NCBI GenBank assembly: GCA_934636905.1
Contig: CAKUBJ010000011.1
Coordinates: 1-49,940, forward strand
From: an uncultured Dysosmobacter sp.
GTDB lineage: Bacteria > Bacillota > Clostridia > Oscillospirales > Oscillospiraceae
Length of the DNA stretch: 49,940 nt
Reading direction: 5' to 3'
A program made the translations under genes and the position numbers. The notes below the pieces were generated by a model. It ran no database searches. It was given only the letters and a program-made list of their open reading frames with translations, and was not told the DNA's origin. Shown here in pieces: positions 31,758 through 40,529 of this stretch (its first letter is position 1; every line of letters begins with the position of its first letter).

Positions 31758-32639
31758 ATGGCTTCCTATGATTCCCTGATTATTGGCGAGATTGCGGAAG
31801 ATACCAACATTGACTATGACGGCACCGAGGTGCACGCCATCGGCGGCGCAGTGTATTATTCCGGCTTTGCCGCAGCCAATATCGGCCACAAGATCGCGGT
31901 GTTGCCCAAGGCGGATACCGCAAGGATTGACCTGAAAGCCGCCTTTTCCAAGGCACCCAATATCACGGTGTACCCCGTCCACAGCCCGTCCTCCTTTGTC
32001 ACCAAGAACGTTTACCACACGGCGGATCGGGAGCGTCGTACCTCCACGGTGGACAGCGCCATTGAACCGTACCGGCCGGAGGAAGTCCCTCAGGAGATTG
32101 ACGCTAAAATCTGGCATCTGGCGGGACTGATCCGGGGGGATATTCCGGATGAGATGATCCCCTTTGCTGCGGAGCGTGCCATGGTTGCGGTGGATATACA
32201 GACCATGATCCGCTGCCTGGAAAATGGCGGCATGGTGTATCACGACTGGGCAGCCAAGCGGGAACTGCTGCCGTACATCCGCTTCCTGAAAACAGACGCC
32301 GCCGAGGCCGAGGTACTGACAGGCCTGACCGACCGGGCGGAAGCAGCCAGACTCCTTTATTCGTGGGGGGCAAAAGAGGTTCTCATCACCCACAATACGG
32401 AGGTGCTGGTTTACGACGGCAGGGAGATCTATACCTGTCCCATCAAGGCCCGGAACCTTTCCGGCCGCACCGGGCGGGGCGACACCACCTTTGCCTGCTA
32501 CATCAACGAGCGGCTGACCCAGGACATCCCCACGGCGCTGAGAACCGCCACGGCACTGGTGTCCCTGAAGATGGAGACGCCCGGCCCCTATATGGGCACC
32601 CGGGCGGATCTGGAAGCCTATGAAAAGGAATTCTTTTGA
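31758..32639 (+). CDS. PfkB family carbohydrate kinase
   Basis: 293 residues. Ribokinase-type fold: N-terminal IIGEIAEDTN and VHAIGGAVYYSGFAAANIG, and the C-terminal signature GRTGRGDTTFACYI. The usual motif is DTxGAGD; here Arg replaces the first Ala and Gly-Arg-Thr precedes it, while the catalytic Asp is kept. This variant occurs in some sugar or nucleoside kinases, so activity is likely. Substrate unknown. The next gene starts 9 bases later and is surely co-transcribed. Confidence 0.88.
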   Translation: MASYDSLIIGEIAEDTNIDYDGTEVHAIGGAVYYSGFAAANIGHKIAVLPKADTARIDLKAAFSKAPNITVYPVHSPSSFVTKNVYHTADRERRTSTVDSAIEPYRPEEVPQEIDAKIWHLAGLIRGDIPDEMIPFAAERAMVAVDIQTMIRCLENGGMVYHDWAAKRELLPYIRFLKTDAAEAEVLTGLTDRAEAARLLYSWGAKEVLITHNTEVLVYDGREIYTCPIKARNLSGRTGRGDTTFACYINERLTQDIPTALRTATALVSLKMETPGPYMGTRADLEAYEKEFF

Positions 32640-32648
32640 AAAGCGTTC

Positions 32649-33590
32649 ATGAGCGGAAATGATGAAGCGCTGAAGAGCCTTCAAAGGCAGACTTTAGAGA
32701 AAAAGCGGCTGGACGCCAGACTCCGGGAACTGTATGCTCAGCGGGAGACACTGCAAAAGCAGACGGAGGGTCTGGAACTGGCAAGACAGAAGGAGCAGGC
32801 GGATGTTGACCGGCTGGAGGGGCGCAGTCTGGCGGCCTTCTTCTATCACGCTGTGGGGCGGCTGGACGAGCAGCTGGACAAGGAGCGGCAGGAGGCATAT
32901 GCGGCTCAGGTCAAGTATGATGCAGCAGCGCGGGAACTGGCAGCGGTTGAGGCGGATGCCGCCAGCTGCGAGGTGCGGTTATCCCAGCTGGAAGGCTGCG
33001 AACAGAGATATGAGACGGCGCTGGCAGAGAAGGCTGCGGCACTCCGGGAATCCGGCAGCGCTGCGGCGCAGGAACTTCTGGATGCGGAAGCCCGGATTGC
33101 CGATCTGGAGGGACAACTCAGGGAAATCCGGGAAGCCGCAGACGCCGGAGAAGCGGCGCTGAACGCCGCAGATCAGGTTCTCGAGACGCTGGACAGCGCG
33201 GAGGGATGGAGTACTTGGGACGTTGTAGGCGGCGGCCTGCTGGCGGATCTTGCCAAGTATGAGGATCTGGACAATGCGCAGGAACAGGTGGAACAGCTTC
33301 AGGAGAAGCTGCGGCAGTTCAAAACAGAACTGGCAGACGTCACAATCGAAGCGGAACTTCAGGTCAGCGTGGATGGGTTCCTGCGTTTTGCGGATGTTTT
33401 CTTTGACGGGCTGTTTGCGGATCTGGCAGTTATGGAGCATATCAATGATTCGCAGAAGAAGATACGGAACACCCAAAAGGAAATTCAGGCGGTGCTGGAT
33501 CAACTGACCGCCATGCGGAAGGAGATATCTGCGGATCTGGACAGCGAACGTGAACGGGCGGATCGAATCACGCTGGACACCCCGATCTGA
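32649..33590 (+). CDS. Conserved coiled-coil protein of unknown function
   Basis: 313 residues, no signal peptide or clear membrane helix. Two long coiled coils (about 5-60 and 75-180), rich in Glu, Gln, Arg and Ala, surround a short aromatic patch LAAFFYHAVGRL. A conserved-looking middle (GWSTWDVVGGGLLADLAKYEDLD and VDGFLRFADVFFDGLFADLA, split by helix) precedes a last helix. I recognise the layout as a conserved Clostridia protein without known role. Co-transcribed with the PfkB kinase and followed by a terminator. Confidence 0.8.
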   Translation: MSGNDEALKSLQRQTLEKKRLDARLRELYAQRETLQKQTEGLELARQKEQADVDRLEGRSLAAFFYHAVGRLDEQLDKERQEAYAAQVKYDAAARELAAVEADAASCEVRLSQLEGCEQRYETALAEKAAALRESGSAAAQELLDAEARIADLEGQLREIREAADAGEAALNAADQVLETLDSAEGWSTWDVVGGGLLADLAKYEDLDNAQEQVEQLQEKLRQFKTELADVTIEAELQVSVDGFLRFADVFFDGLFADLAVMEHINDSQKKIRNTQKEIQAVLDQLTAMRKEISADLDSERERADRITLDTPI

Positions 33591-33653
33591 CGGAACAGAC
33601 TGTGTAAAAACGGATTACCCGGCAGCATGAAACCGCGCTGGCAGTATGAATAT

Positions 33654-33692
33654 AAAACCGCACCTCATGGATACCCATGAGGTGCGGCTTTT
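33654..33692. terminator. Bidirectional terminator between convergent genes
   Basis: AAAACCGCACCTCATGG with an ATAC loop and CCATGAGGTGCGGCTTTT; A and T runs on both sides. Confidence 0.9.
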
Positions 33693-33711
33693 GGCAGACA
33701 GGGGAGAGGGC

Positions 33712-33828
33712 TTATTTCAGTACCCGGACACAGCCCTCCATCTTTCCATTTTGCGGGGCAGGGATGGAGAAAGTCTTTCCGTCGATTTCCACCGGAGCGG
33801 TCGGCAGCCGCCTGGTGGATTTCTTCAT
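33712..33828 (-). CDS. Small protein of 38 residues
   Basis: 38 residues, basic start (MKKSTRRLP), then PVEIDGKTFSIPAPQNGKME and a GCVRVLK end. Support for a real gene: AAAAGGAGAA lies about 9 bases before the ATG, it lies 64 bases downstream of the EEP gene on the same strand, and a bidirectional terminator follows right after its stop. No family recognised. A longer ORF starting at 33951 has no comparable start signal. Confidence 0.5.
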   Translation of the reverse strand: MKKSTRRLPTAPVEIDGKTFSIPAPQNGKMEGCVRVLK

Positions 33829-33892
33829 GGATCCGTTCTCCTTTTCAGCCAATTTTTTTATTTCAATCCCCCGGAGGGGAAGGAAACCGGGA

Positions 33893-34927
33893 TCAGCGCA
33901 GATGGCACATGGCCCACACAGCGTTGTGGTCGGACAGTTCCGCCCCTTCAAAACGCGCCAGCGCGGAGCCGGGCTTTGCGTAGGTGAGATCCTCCTTCGC
34001 GGTGGAGATCATACGGCTTTCCGAAACGGAAGCGCCCTTCAGCAGGATCCAGTCCAGCCGCAGAGGCAGGAAGCTGCCGTCCGGCAGGGGCTTGCGGCGG
34101 GTAAGCCGCGGCTCACCCGGAACAATCTCGTAACCATCCGCCCTGCACAGAGGCAGCAGCGGCTCAAAATCCCCTACTTCCTCCAGACAGCGGCGCCGGA
34201 GGGCGGGATCTGCGGCGATAGCGCCGATGTCCTCCTTGGCGCGGCCGTCAAAGGTGTTGGTATTCAGGTCGCCGCCGAGAATCAGCGGCATATCGGGCAG
34301 TTCTTTTCGGACGGCGTCCAGAATAACGGCCATCTGAACTTTGCGGCCCTCGCCGTGGGTGCGGTTTTCCAGATGAATGGACACGGCGCCTACCGGCCGG
34401 CCGGCTACGTCCAGTTCCGCGTAAACCGCCACTCGTCCGCCGATGCGCTTCTGGCGGTCAAAGTACCAGTTGTACTCCTCCGGCAGGCGGATGACCCCGG
34501 CCCGGCGGATGGGCCAGCGGGAAAAGACGGCGTTGCCGTGGAAGCCCTTCTCGTTTTCGTCGTTTACCAGTTCGATAAATTCCAGTCCCCACGCGTAGTT
34601 CAGGCCAAAGGCCTGCGCCAGTTCCCGGGCGGTGTTTTTGTTGCCGGAGCGGGCACAGCCGTCGTCCAGTTCGTTGGCGAGAATCACGTCAAAGGGCTGG
34701 ATGTCCGGGCAGTCCCGCAGAAATTCCCGGATTTCCTCCAGATGGACGCCCCGCTCCATATTGAACATGAGAACGCCCAGCGCATCTGCCGGCTGGGCAG
34801 GCGGGGCAACAAAATTGTCGGTTTCCGCACAGGAAAACTGGGGAATCATGGCCATAACTTCCGCTTGGGGGCGGCTGTCCAGCAGAGCGCCGAGGCGCTT
34901 GCGCTCTTCAAGTGCGATGCCTTGCAT
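33893..34927 (-). CDS. Endonuclease/exonuclease/phosphatase family hydrolase
   Basis: 344 residues. EEP-fold metal-dependent phosphoesterase: VLMFNMERG (first strand with Asn and Glu), ANELDDG, GNAVFSRWPI, the catalytic GGDLNTNTFDG and the C-terminal SDHNAVW. Substrates in the family range from DNA to phospholipids and sugar phosphates. No signal peptide. The start at 34927 is preferred because AAGGAG lies between it and the upstream ATG at 34945. Probably leads the small 38-residue gene. Confidence 0.88.
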   Translation of the reverse strand: MQGIALEERKRLGALLDSRPQAEVMAMIPQFSCAETDNFVAPPAQPADALGVLMFNMERGVHLEEIREFLRDCPDIQPFDVILANELDDGCARSGNKNTARELAQAFGLNYAWGLEFIELVNDENEKGFHGNAVFSRWPIRRAGVIRLPEEYNWYFDRQKRIGGRVAVYAELDVAGRPVGAVSIHLENRTHGEGRKVQMAVILDAVRKELPDMPLILGGDLNTNTFDGRAKEDIGAIAADPALRRRCLEEVGDFEPLLPLCRADGYEIVPGEPRLTRRKPLPDGSFLPLRLDWILLKGASVSESRMISTAKEDLTYAKPGSALARFEGAELSDHNAVWAMCHLR

Positions 34928-35021
34928 AGGATTCTCCTTACGCATTTCGTATTTCTTTTACCCGGATGCGGCGCAGAGCGGGAATCGGATGGGAAAGCGC
35001 TGCGCAACACCCTTTTTATTA

Positions 35022-35050
35022 AGGTTAACACTTTTCGACGTTTGCGTCAA
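35022..35050 (-). promoter_or_regulatory. Possible promoter for the EEP gene
   Basis: On the minus strand TTGACG (35045-35050) and TAACCT (35022-35027), spacer 17; the -10 is weak. Confidence 0.45.
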
Positions 35051-35170
35051 TGAAAAACAGGCATATTTGGCAAGGGCGTCAAGGCGGAACAACTTTTTTG
35101 GGCAATCAGCACAAGAAAAACGCCGCGAATCCCAACGGGAATCCTTCCTCCGGAATCGGCCGCTGCACAA

Positions 35171-35220
35171 AAAATCCCCGCCCTTCCGGCGGCAGAAATG
35201 TCGATGGAAGGGCGGGGGAG
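35171..35220 (-). terminator. Terminator of nrdD-nrdG-XRE run
   Basis: CCCCGCCCTTCC pairs with GGAAGGGCGGGG across an 18-base loop; minus-strand read-out continues ATTTTTTGTG. Confidence 0.75.
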
Positions 35221-35242
35221 GATGCTGTCTGGACAGCAGAAT

Positions 35243-35695
35243 TTACTTTTTGGCGGCTCTGGCCAACAGAGCCTGCCCCTCCGGGGACTTCAGCACGTCC
35301 AGCACGGTTTCCCGCACCAGTGCCCGGAAGGAGTCGCTTTTCAGCAGGGCACTGAACACGGCGCCGTCATTCTTTCCGCCGTCACCGGACTGCGCCACCA
35401 CGGTGGCTGCGGCTTTGCGGACAGCCTTGGGCAGCACCACCGGGTCTTCCGCAGGGACGGCGCCGCTGAGCCAGTTGTCCATGCTGGTGGGGTCGTCGGT
35501 TTCTCCCCGGAGATAGGCAGCGGAAACGCCGAAAGCGGCGGCCAGCTTCTGCTGCTGTTCCTGGGTGGGGGTCTGACGGCCGGTTTCAAATTTTTCAATG
35601 GACAGCCGGGGCAGACCCAGCGCCGATGCCAGTGCCGGGCGGCTCATGGCCTTCTTTGTCCGCAGTTCCTCAATTCTCTGTGCCATGGTAACCAT
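35243..35695 (-). CDS. XRE family transcriptional regulator
   Basis: 150 residues. An N-terminal Cro/CI helix-turn-helix (RIEELRTKKAMSRPALASAL through RLSIEKFETGRQTPT) and AAFGVSAAYLRGE, the usual end of the domain. The C-terminal half (about 75-150) is Ala-rich and helical with no known effector domain. AAGGAGG lies 7 bases before the start. Its position 25 bases after nrdG suggests co-transcription with anaerobic RNR, though a link in function is not shown. Confidence 0.88.
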   Translation of the reverse strand: MVTMAQRIEELRTKKAMSRPALASALGLPRLSIEKFETGRQTPTQEQQQKLAAAFGVSAAYLRGETDDPTSMDNWLSGAVPAEDPVVLPKAVRKAAATVVAQSGDGGKNDGAVFSALLKSDSFRALVRETVLDVLKSPEGQALLARAAKK

Positions 35696-35720
35696 GGAAA
35701 TTCCTCCTTATGCAGCCCGG

Positions 35721-36290
35721 TCAGGATTCTGCCGGTGCAGGTGATGTGCGGGGGGCGGACGTCCTGTCCCGATCCGGCAGCAGCACGATGCGGCCTTCCG
35801 CCCGGGTTTTGTTCATGTCAATGAGCCTCTGGTTGGAGGAGCCGCGGAACCGCAGGGAAATGTCCTTCAGCTCTTCCACAAAGCGTCCGTCCACCAGAAC
35901 ATCCAGCAGCCCCAGCAATTCGTCCGTCACCTCGCAGCGGGGATGGCTGCCCTCCTGCCGCATCTCCTCCAGCGTGAAGCCGGAGAAGGCCCAGATGTTT
36001 TTTTCCGGATAGGCGGCTTTTACCCGCCGCAGGAAGGGCAGCAGCGCCCGCTGGTTCTCCGGCTCAAACGGCTCGCCCCCCAGCAGCGTCAGCCCCCGGA
36101 TATAGGAAGGGGACAGCAATTCCAGAAGATACTGCTCCGTTTCAGCGGTAAATGGCTGGCCGTAGCAGAAGTCCCATGTCTGGGGCTGGAAGCAGTGTTT
36201 GCAGTGGTTGGTGCAGCCGGAAACGAACAGCGACACCCGGACGCCCTCGCCGTTGGCAATGTCGCAGTTTTTGATTTCTCCGTAGTACAT
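35721..36290 (-). CDS. nrdG: Anaerobic ribonucleotide reductase activating protein
   Basis: 189 residues. Radical SAM enzyme that installs the glycyl radical on NrdD. The cluster motif CTNHCKHC (C26, C30, C33) is CxxxCxxC. Next come QPQTWDF, LTLLGGEPF (SAM-binding GGE) and LLDVLVDGRF. The C-terminus (about 165 onward) is a Pro/Ser/Ala tail beyond the normal end, slightly long for the family. It starts 9 bases after nrdD. Confidence 0.95.
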   Translation of the reverse strand: MYYGEIKNCDIANGEGVRVSLFVSGCTNHCKHCFQPQTWDFCYGQPFTAETEQYLLELLSPSYIRGLTLLGGEPFEPENQRALLPFLRRVKAAYPEKNIWAFSGFTLEEMRQEGSHPRCEVTDELLGLLDVLVDGRFVEELKDISLRFRGSSNQRLIDMNKTRAEGRIVLLPDRDRTSAPRTSPAPAES

Positions 36291-36299
36291 AATGGTTCC

Positions 36300-38498
36300 T
36301 TACAGGTGCAGCACCCGGTCGCGGATTTCCTGGGTCCGTCCCTGATTCCAGAACTGGGTGCCGATGTAGCCGCAGGTGCGGCGGGCCACGTTCATCTTGT
36401 CCTGATCCGTATTGCCGCACTTGGGGCACTTCCAGATGAGTTTGCCGTTTTCCTCCACAATCTGGATTTCGCCGTCCCAGCCGCAGACCTGACAGTAGTC
36501 GCTCTTGGTGTTCAGTTCGGCGTAGATGATGTTGTTGTAGATGAACTTCATGACCTCCAGCACGGCGGGGATGTTGTTCTGCATATCCGGCACCTCCACA
36601 TAGCTGATGGCGCCGCCGGGGGAGAGGTGCTGGAACTGCGCCTCGAATTTCAGCTTGTCAAAGGCGTTGATTTCCTCCGTGACGTGGACGTGGTAGCTGT
36701 TGGTGATGTATCCCTTGTCGGTGATGCCGGGAATGATGCCGAAGCGGCGCTGAAGGCACTTGGCGAATTTGTAGGTGGTGGATTCCAGCGGGGTGCCGTA
36801 CAGGGAGTAGTCGATATTCTCCGCCTTCTTCCACTCGGCGCACTTGTCGTTCATCTTCTGCATGATGGACAGGGCGAAGGGGGTGGCGGAGGGATCCGTG
36901 TGGCTCTTGCCGGTCATGTACTTGACGCACTCATACAGCCCCGCGTAGCCAAGGGAAATGGTGGAATAGCCGTTGTAGAGGAGCTTGTCAATGACCTCCC
37001 CCTTTTTCAGCCGGGCCAGGGCGCCGTACTGCCACAGGATGGGGGCGGCGTCGGAGGTGGTGCCCTTCAGGCGGTTGTGGCGGCACTGAAGCGCCCGGTG
37101 GCACAGTTCCAGACGTTCTTCGAAAATCTTCCAGAACTTGTCCAGATTCCCGCCGGAGGAAAGCGCCACGTCCGGCAGGTTGATGGTGACCACCCCCTGA
37201 TTGAAGCGGCCATAGTACTTGTGCTTCCCCGGCTCATAGTTGCCGGCGTTGGCAATGTTGCCGATGCCGGTGTCGGTAAAGCGGTCGGGGGTCAGGAAGG
37301 AGCGGCAGCCCATGCAGGTGTATACGTCGCCCTTGAGTTCCTTCATTTTCTTTTCGGAGATATAGTCCGGCACCATGCGGCGGGCGGTGCATCTGGCGGC
37401 CAGTTCCGTCAGGTACCAGTAGGGGGAATCCTCCGTGATGTTGTCCTCCTCCAGCACATAAATCAGCTTGGGGAAGGCAGGGGTCACCCACACGCCGTCC
37501 TCGTTTTTCACGCCCTGATAGCGCTGGAGCAGCATTTCCTCGATGATCATGGACAGATCCTTCTTCTCCTGCTCGTCCCGTGCCTCATTGAGGTACATGA
37601 ACACGGTGATGAAGGGGGCCTGTCCGTTGGTGGTCAGGAGGGTGACTACCTGATACTGGATGGTCTGGACGCCCCGGCGGATCTCCTCCCGCAGGCGGGC
37701 TTCCACCAGTTCATTGATTTTTTCCTCACCGGGATCCACGCCGATGGAGGCCATTTCCGCCTCCACGATCTTCCGGATTTTCCGGCGGCTGACCTCCACA
37801 AAGGGTGCCAGATGCGTCAGGGAGATGGACTGGCCGCCGTACTGGTTGGAAGCCACCTGTGCCACAATCTGGGTGGCGATGTTGCAGGCGGTGGCGAAGC
37901 TGTGGGGCCGCTCAATCAGCGTCCCGGTAATGACGGTGCCGTTTTGCAGCATATCCTCCAGATTCACCAGATCGCAGTTGTGCATATGCTGGGCATAATA
38001 GTCGGCGTCGTGGAAGTGGATGATGCCCTCCCGGTGGGCTTCCACAATCTCCTGAGGCAGCAGGATCCGCTCCGTGATGTCCCGGCTCACCTCGCCGGCC
38101 ATATAGTCCCGCTGGGTGGAGTTCACCACCGGGTTCTTGTTGGCGTTTTCCTGCTTGGCCTCCTCGTTGCAGCACTCGATGAGGGAGAGGATCTTCTCGT
38201 CGGTGGTGTTGGAGCGGCGAACCAGAGAGCGGGTATAGCGGTAGGTCACATAGTTCTTGGCGATCTCATAGGCGCCGTGAGCCATGATCTGGTACTCCAC
38301 CAGATCCTGTATTTCCTCCACAGAGGGGGAGCGGTTCATTTTCAGACAGGAAAACTCCACGCTTTCCGCAATCCGCTGGATCTGCATGGGTGTCATCCGG
38401 ATGGACTCGTCCACGCTTTCGTTTGCCTTTGTGATGGCTGCAATGATTTTCGTAATGTCAAAAGTGACTTCCGAGCCGTTCCGTTTGATAACCTTCAT
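36300..38498 (-). CDS. nrdD: Anaerobic ribonucleoside-triphosphate reductase
   Basis: 732 residues. It reduces NTPs to dNTPs without oxygen. N-terminal ATP-cone (MKVIKRNGSEVTFDITKI onward) for allosteric control, a catalytic barrel, a C-terminal zinc site (CQVC and CPKC) and the glycyl-radical segment RTCGYIG with Gly710. The start at 38498 follows GGAGGACAAGCAG; upstream ATGs at 38513 and 38519 are not supported. NrdR-like boxes cover the promoter, so it is probably repressed when dNTPs are ample. It forms an operon with nrdG and an XRE regulator. Confidence 0.97.
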   Translation of the reverse strand: MKVIKRNGSEVTFDITKIIAAITKANESVDESIRMTPMQIQRIAESVEFSCLKMNRSPSVEEIQDLVEYQIMAHGAYEIAKNYVTYRYTRSLVRRSNTTDEKILSLIECCNEEAKQENANKNPVVNSTQRDYMAGEVSRDITERILLPQEIVEAHREGIIHFHDADYYAQHMHNCDLVNLEDMLQNGTVITGTLIERPHSFATACNIATQIVAQVASNQYGGQSISLTHLAPFVEVSRRKIRKIVEAEMASIGVDPGEEKINELVEARLREEIRRGVQTIQYQVVTLLTTNGQAPFITVFMYLNEARDEQEKKDLSMIIEEMLLQRYQGVKNEDGVWVTPAFPKLIYVLEEDNITEDSPYWYLTELAARCTARRMVPDYISEKKMKELKGDVYTCMGCRSFLTPDRFTDTGIGNIANAGNYEPGKHKYYGRFNQGVVTINLPDVALSSGGNLDKFWKIFEERLELCHRALQCRHNRLKGTTSDAAPILWQYGALARLKKGEVIDKLLYNGYSTISLGYAGLYECVKYMTGKSHTDPSATPFALSIMQKMNDKCAEWKKAENIDYSLYGTPLESTTYKFAKCLQRRFGIIPGITDKGYITNSYHVHVTEEINAFDKLKFEAQFQHLSPGGAISYVEVPDMQNNIPAVLEVMKFIYNNIIYAELNTKSDYCQVCGWDGEIQIVEENGKLIWKCPKCGNTDQDKMNVARRTCGYIGTQFWNQGRTQEIRDRVLHL

Positions 38499-38543
38499 CT
38501 GCTTGTCCTCCATAAACACAATATTGTCGAGGGATGCCGCAGC

Positions 38544-38561
38544 ACCCCAACATTTTAGGGG
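38544..38561 (-). promoter_or_regulatory. NrdR-like box 2
   Basis: ACCCCAACATTTTAGGGG is a C/G-flanked near palindrome, centred about 31.5 bp from box 1. This is the spacing of paired NrdR boxes. The match to the consensus is weak. Confidence 0.5.
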
Positions 38562-38568
38562 CTACTAC

Positions 38569-38597
38569 ATCATAACACACAATATCTGGGGTTTCAA
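38569..38597 (-). promoter_or_regulatory. Promoter for nrdD
   Basis: On the minus strand TTGAAA (38592-38597) and TATGAT (38569-38574), spacer 17. NrdR-like box 1 fills the spacer. Confidence 0.7.
38577..38592 (-). promoter_or_regulatory. NrdR-like box 1
   Basis: On the minus strand ACCCCAGATATTGTGT, about 13 of 16 positions like the NrdR consensus acaCwAtATaTwGtgT, sitting between -35 and -10. Confidence 0.6.
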
Positions 38598-38656
38598 GAG
38601 GGTATGGGAGATTTGTAGGATTTTACGAAAAGAATAAAAAATCTTTGGCAGGTATC

Positions 38657-38685
38657 TTTACCCGGCCAGCGGAAGCGGGTATAAT
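38657..38685 (+). promoter_or_regulatory. Promoter for the M18 aminopeptidase
   Basis: TTTACC (38657-38662) and TATAAT (38680-38685), spacer 17. The -35 is weak. Confidence 0.5.
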
Positions 38686-38720
38686 GAAACAGAAAAAATG
38701 TCTGCGGGAGGAACACCGTG

Positions 38721-40022
38721 ATGGATACCATACAAAAGCTGTTTCGATTTCTGGATGAAAGCCCCACCTGCTACCATGCGGCGGCCAATGTGCTGACGGC
38801 GCTGAAAGAGGCCGGTGCCGTGGAACTGCGGGAGTCGGAGCCATGGAAGCTGGAAAGAGGAGGCCTCTATGCCGTGGAGCGGGGGGATTCGGCGGTCATC
38901 GCCTTCCGGGTGCCGGAAGAGCCGTTCCGCGGCTTCCTGCTGGCGGCGGCGCACAGCGACTCTCCCACCTTCCGGATCCGGGAAAACCCGGAGCTGCCCT
39001 CTGCCGGGAATACCCTGCGGCTCAGCACGGAGCCTTACGGCGGCGGCATCTGGCGGGGCTGGCTGGATCGCCCTCTGTCCGCAGCCGGGCGGGTGGTCAT
39101 CCGGCAGGGGAACCGCCTGCTGCGCCGCCTTGTGAATATTGACCGGGATCTGCTGGTAATCCCCAGTGTGGCCATTCATATGGACCGCACCGTCAACAAG
39201 GGAACGGAACTGAACCCGGCGGTGGATCTCCTGCCTCTTCTGGGCTGCGGGAAGGAGCCGGGGGCCTTCCGGAAGCTGATTGCCGGGGCGGCAGGCGTCC
39301 GGGAGGAGCACCTGCTGTCCACCGACCTGTTCCTCTATCCCCGGGCAAGGGCAGTGCAGACGGGGCTGAACGGGGAGTTTATCATGTCCCCCCGGCTGGA
39401 CGATCTGCAATGCGTTTTCGGCTGTCTGGAGGGCTTTCTGACGGCGCAGCCCGGCGGGAGTCTGCCGGTGCTGGCGGTTTTCAACAACGAGGAGGTAGGC
39501 AGCAACACCCGACAGGGAGCGGATTCCACCTTCCTCACCGATGTACTGGAGCGGATTGCCCACGGCTGCGGCCTGAACCGGGAGGAATGGAAGGCGGCAG
39601 CGGCCGGCAGCTTCCTGGTGTCGGCGGACAATGCCCATGCCATCCATCCCGCCCATCCGGAATACGCCGACAAGGGGGAGTTCCCGGTGCTGAACGGCGG
39701 CATCGTCATCAAGTACAACGCCAACCAGCGCTATGCCACCGATGCCGTGTCCGCTGCGGTGTTCCAGAGCGTCTGCCAGAAGGCAGGGGTGCCTGTGCAG
39801 CGGTACAGCAACCGGGCAGACCTTCCCGGCGGCTCCACCCTGGGCAGCATTTCCACGGCGCACCTGTCGGTGCCTACGGTGGACATCGGCCTGCCTCAGC
39901 TGGCCATGCACAGCGTCTGTGAAACGGCGGGGGCGGCAGATACGGACTTCCTCATCAGTGCCATGGCGGCGTATTTCTCCGGGGATTTCCGCTATGACGA
40001 TGACGGCGGCATCACGCTGTAA
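38721..40022 (+). CDS. M18 family aminopeptidase
   Basis: 433 residues. Zinc aminopeptidase that removes N-terminal (often acidic or neutral) residues from peptides in the cytoplasm. Metal-binding blocks are present in order: AAAHSDSPTF, TELNPAVDLLP, SPRLDDLQCV, FNNEEVGSNTRQGADS and the C-terminal GLPQLAMHSVCE. FNNEEVGS holds the catalytic and metal Glu. ATG at 38721 is used (GGGAGG 9 bases upstream); a GTG at 38718 is equally possible. The next gene starts 9 bases after the stop. Confidence 0.94.
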   Translation: MDTIQKLFRFLDESPTCYHAAANVLTALKEAGAVELRESEPWKLERGGLYAVERGDSAVIAFRVPEEPFRGFLLAAAHSDSPTFRIRENPELPSAGNTLRLSTEPYGGGIWRGWLDRPLSAAGRVVIRQGNRLLRRLVNIDRDLLVIPSVAIHMDRTVNKGTELNPAVDLLPLLGCGKEPGAFRKLIAGAAGVREEHLLSTDLFLYPRARAVQTGLNGEFIMSPRLDDLQCVFGCLEGFLTAQPGGSLPVLAVFNNEEVGSNTRQGADSTFLTDVLERIAHGCGLNREEWKAAAAGSFLVSADNAHAIHPAHPEYADKGEFPVLNGGIVIKYNANQRYATDAVSAAVFQSVCQKAGVPVQRYSNRADLPGGSTLGSISTAHLSVPTVDIGLPQLAMHSVCETAGAADTDFLISAMAAYFSGDFRYDDDGGITL

Positions 40023-40031
40023 GGAGAAGCT

Positions 40032-40505
40032 ATGAAACTGTTGTTCAAGCAGCGCTTTTTCAGCTGGTTCGACAGCTATGACATTTATAATGAAGCAGGG
40101 GAGACGGTCTACACCGTAGAGGGGCAGTTCTCCTGGGGGCACTGCCTCCACATTCTGGACGCTGCCGGGAACCATATCGGCACGGTGAAGGAGCGGGTGC
40201 TGACCTTCCTGCCGAAATTCGAACTGTATGAGAATGACCGGTACATTGGCTGCATCCAGAAGGCGTTTACCTTCTTTACGCCAAAATTCGACATCGACTG
40301 CAACGGCTGGCAGGTGCAGGGCAGCTTCATGGAGTGGGACTATCAGGTGACGGAGCCTTGCGGGGCGCCGGTGGCGTCCATCAGCAAGGAACTGTTCAAC
40401 TGGACGGATACCTACGTCATTGACGTGAGGAATCCTGCCGATGCCCTCCGGGTGCTGATGCTGGTGCTGGCCATCGACGCGGAAAAATGCTCCAGAAGTA
40501 ACTGA
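40032..40505 (+). CDS. LURP-one-related (YxjI-like) protein
   Basis: 157 residues, a single tubby/scramblase-like beta barrel: LLFKQRFFSWFDSYDIYNE, GETVYTVEGQFSWGHCLHI, NHIGTVKERVLTFLPKFELY and WDYQVTEPCGAPVASISKEL. Repeated strand-turn pairs with Phe/Trp and the C-terminal hydrophobic helix (ALRVLMLVLAID) match the family, which may bind membranes. Function unknown in bacteria. Same operon as the aminopeptidase. Confidence 0.85.
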   Translation: MKLLFKQRFFSWFDSYDIYNEAGETVYTVEGQFSWGHCLHILDAAGNHIGTVKERVLTFLPKFELYENDRYIGCIQKAFTFFTPKFDIDCNGWQVQGSFMEWDYQVTEPCGAPVASISKELFNWTDTYVIDVRNPADALRVLMLVLAIDAEKCSRSN

Positions 40506-40529
40506 ATATGGTTTGTTTCCACACAACAC

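Larger units (their letters stand above)
34928..35242. other. Gene-free interval
   Basis: 315 bases holding the weak promoter of the EEP gene (35022-35050), the terminator of the XRE gene (35171-35220) and no ORF with a plausible start. A GACGCAAACGTC palindrome overlaps the promoter's -35 side. Confidence 0.6.

Noticed and set aside
35943..38558. 871-residue plus-strand frame
   Set aside because: Antisense to nrdD; the minus strand carries the glycyl radical and zinc motifs.
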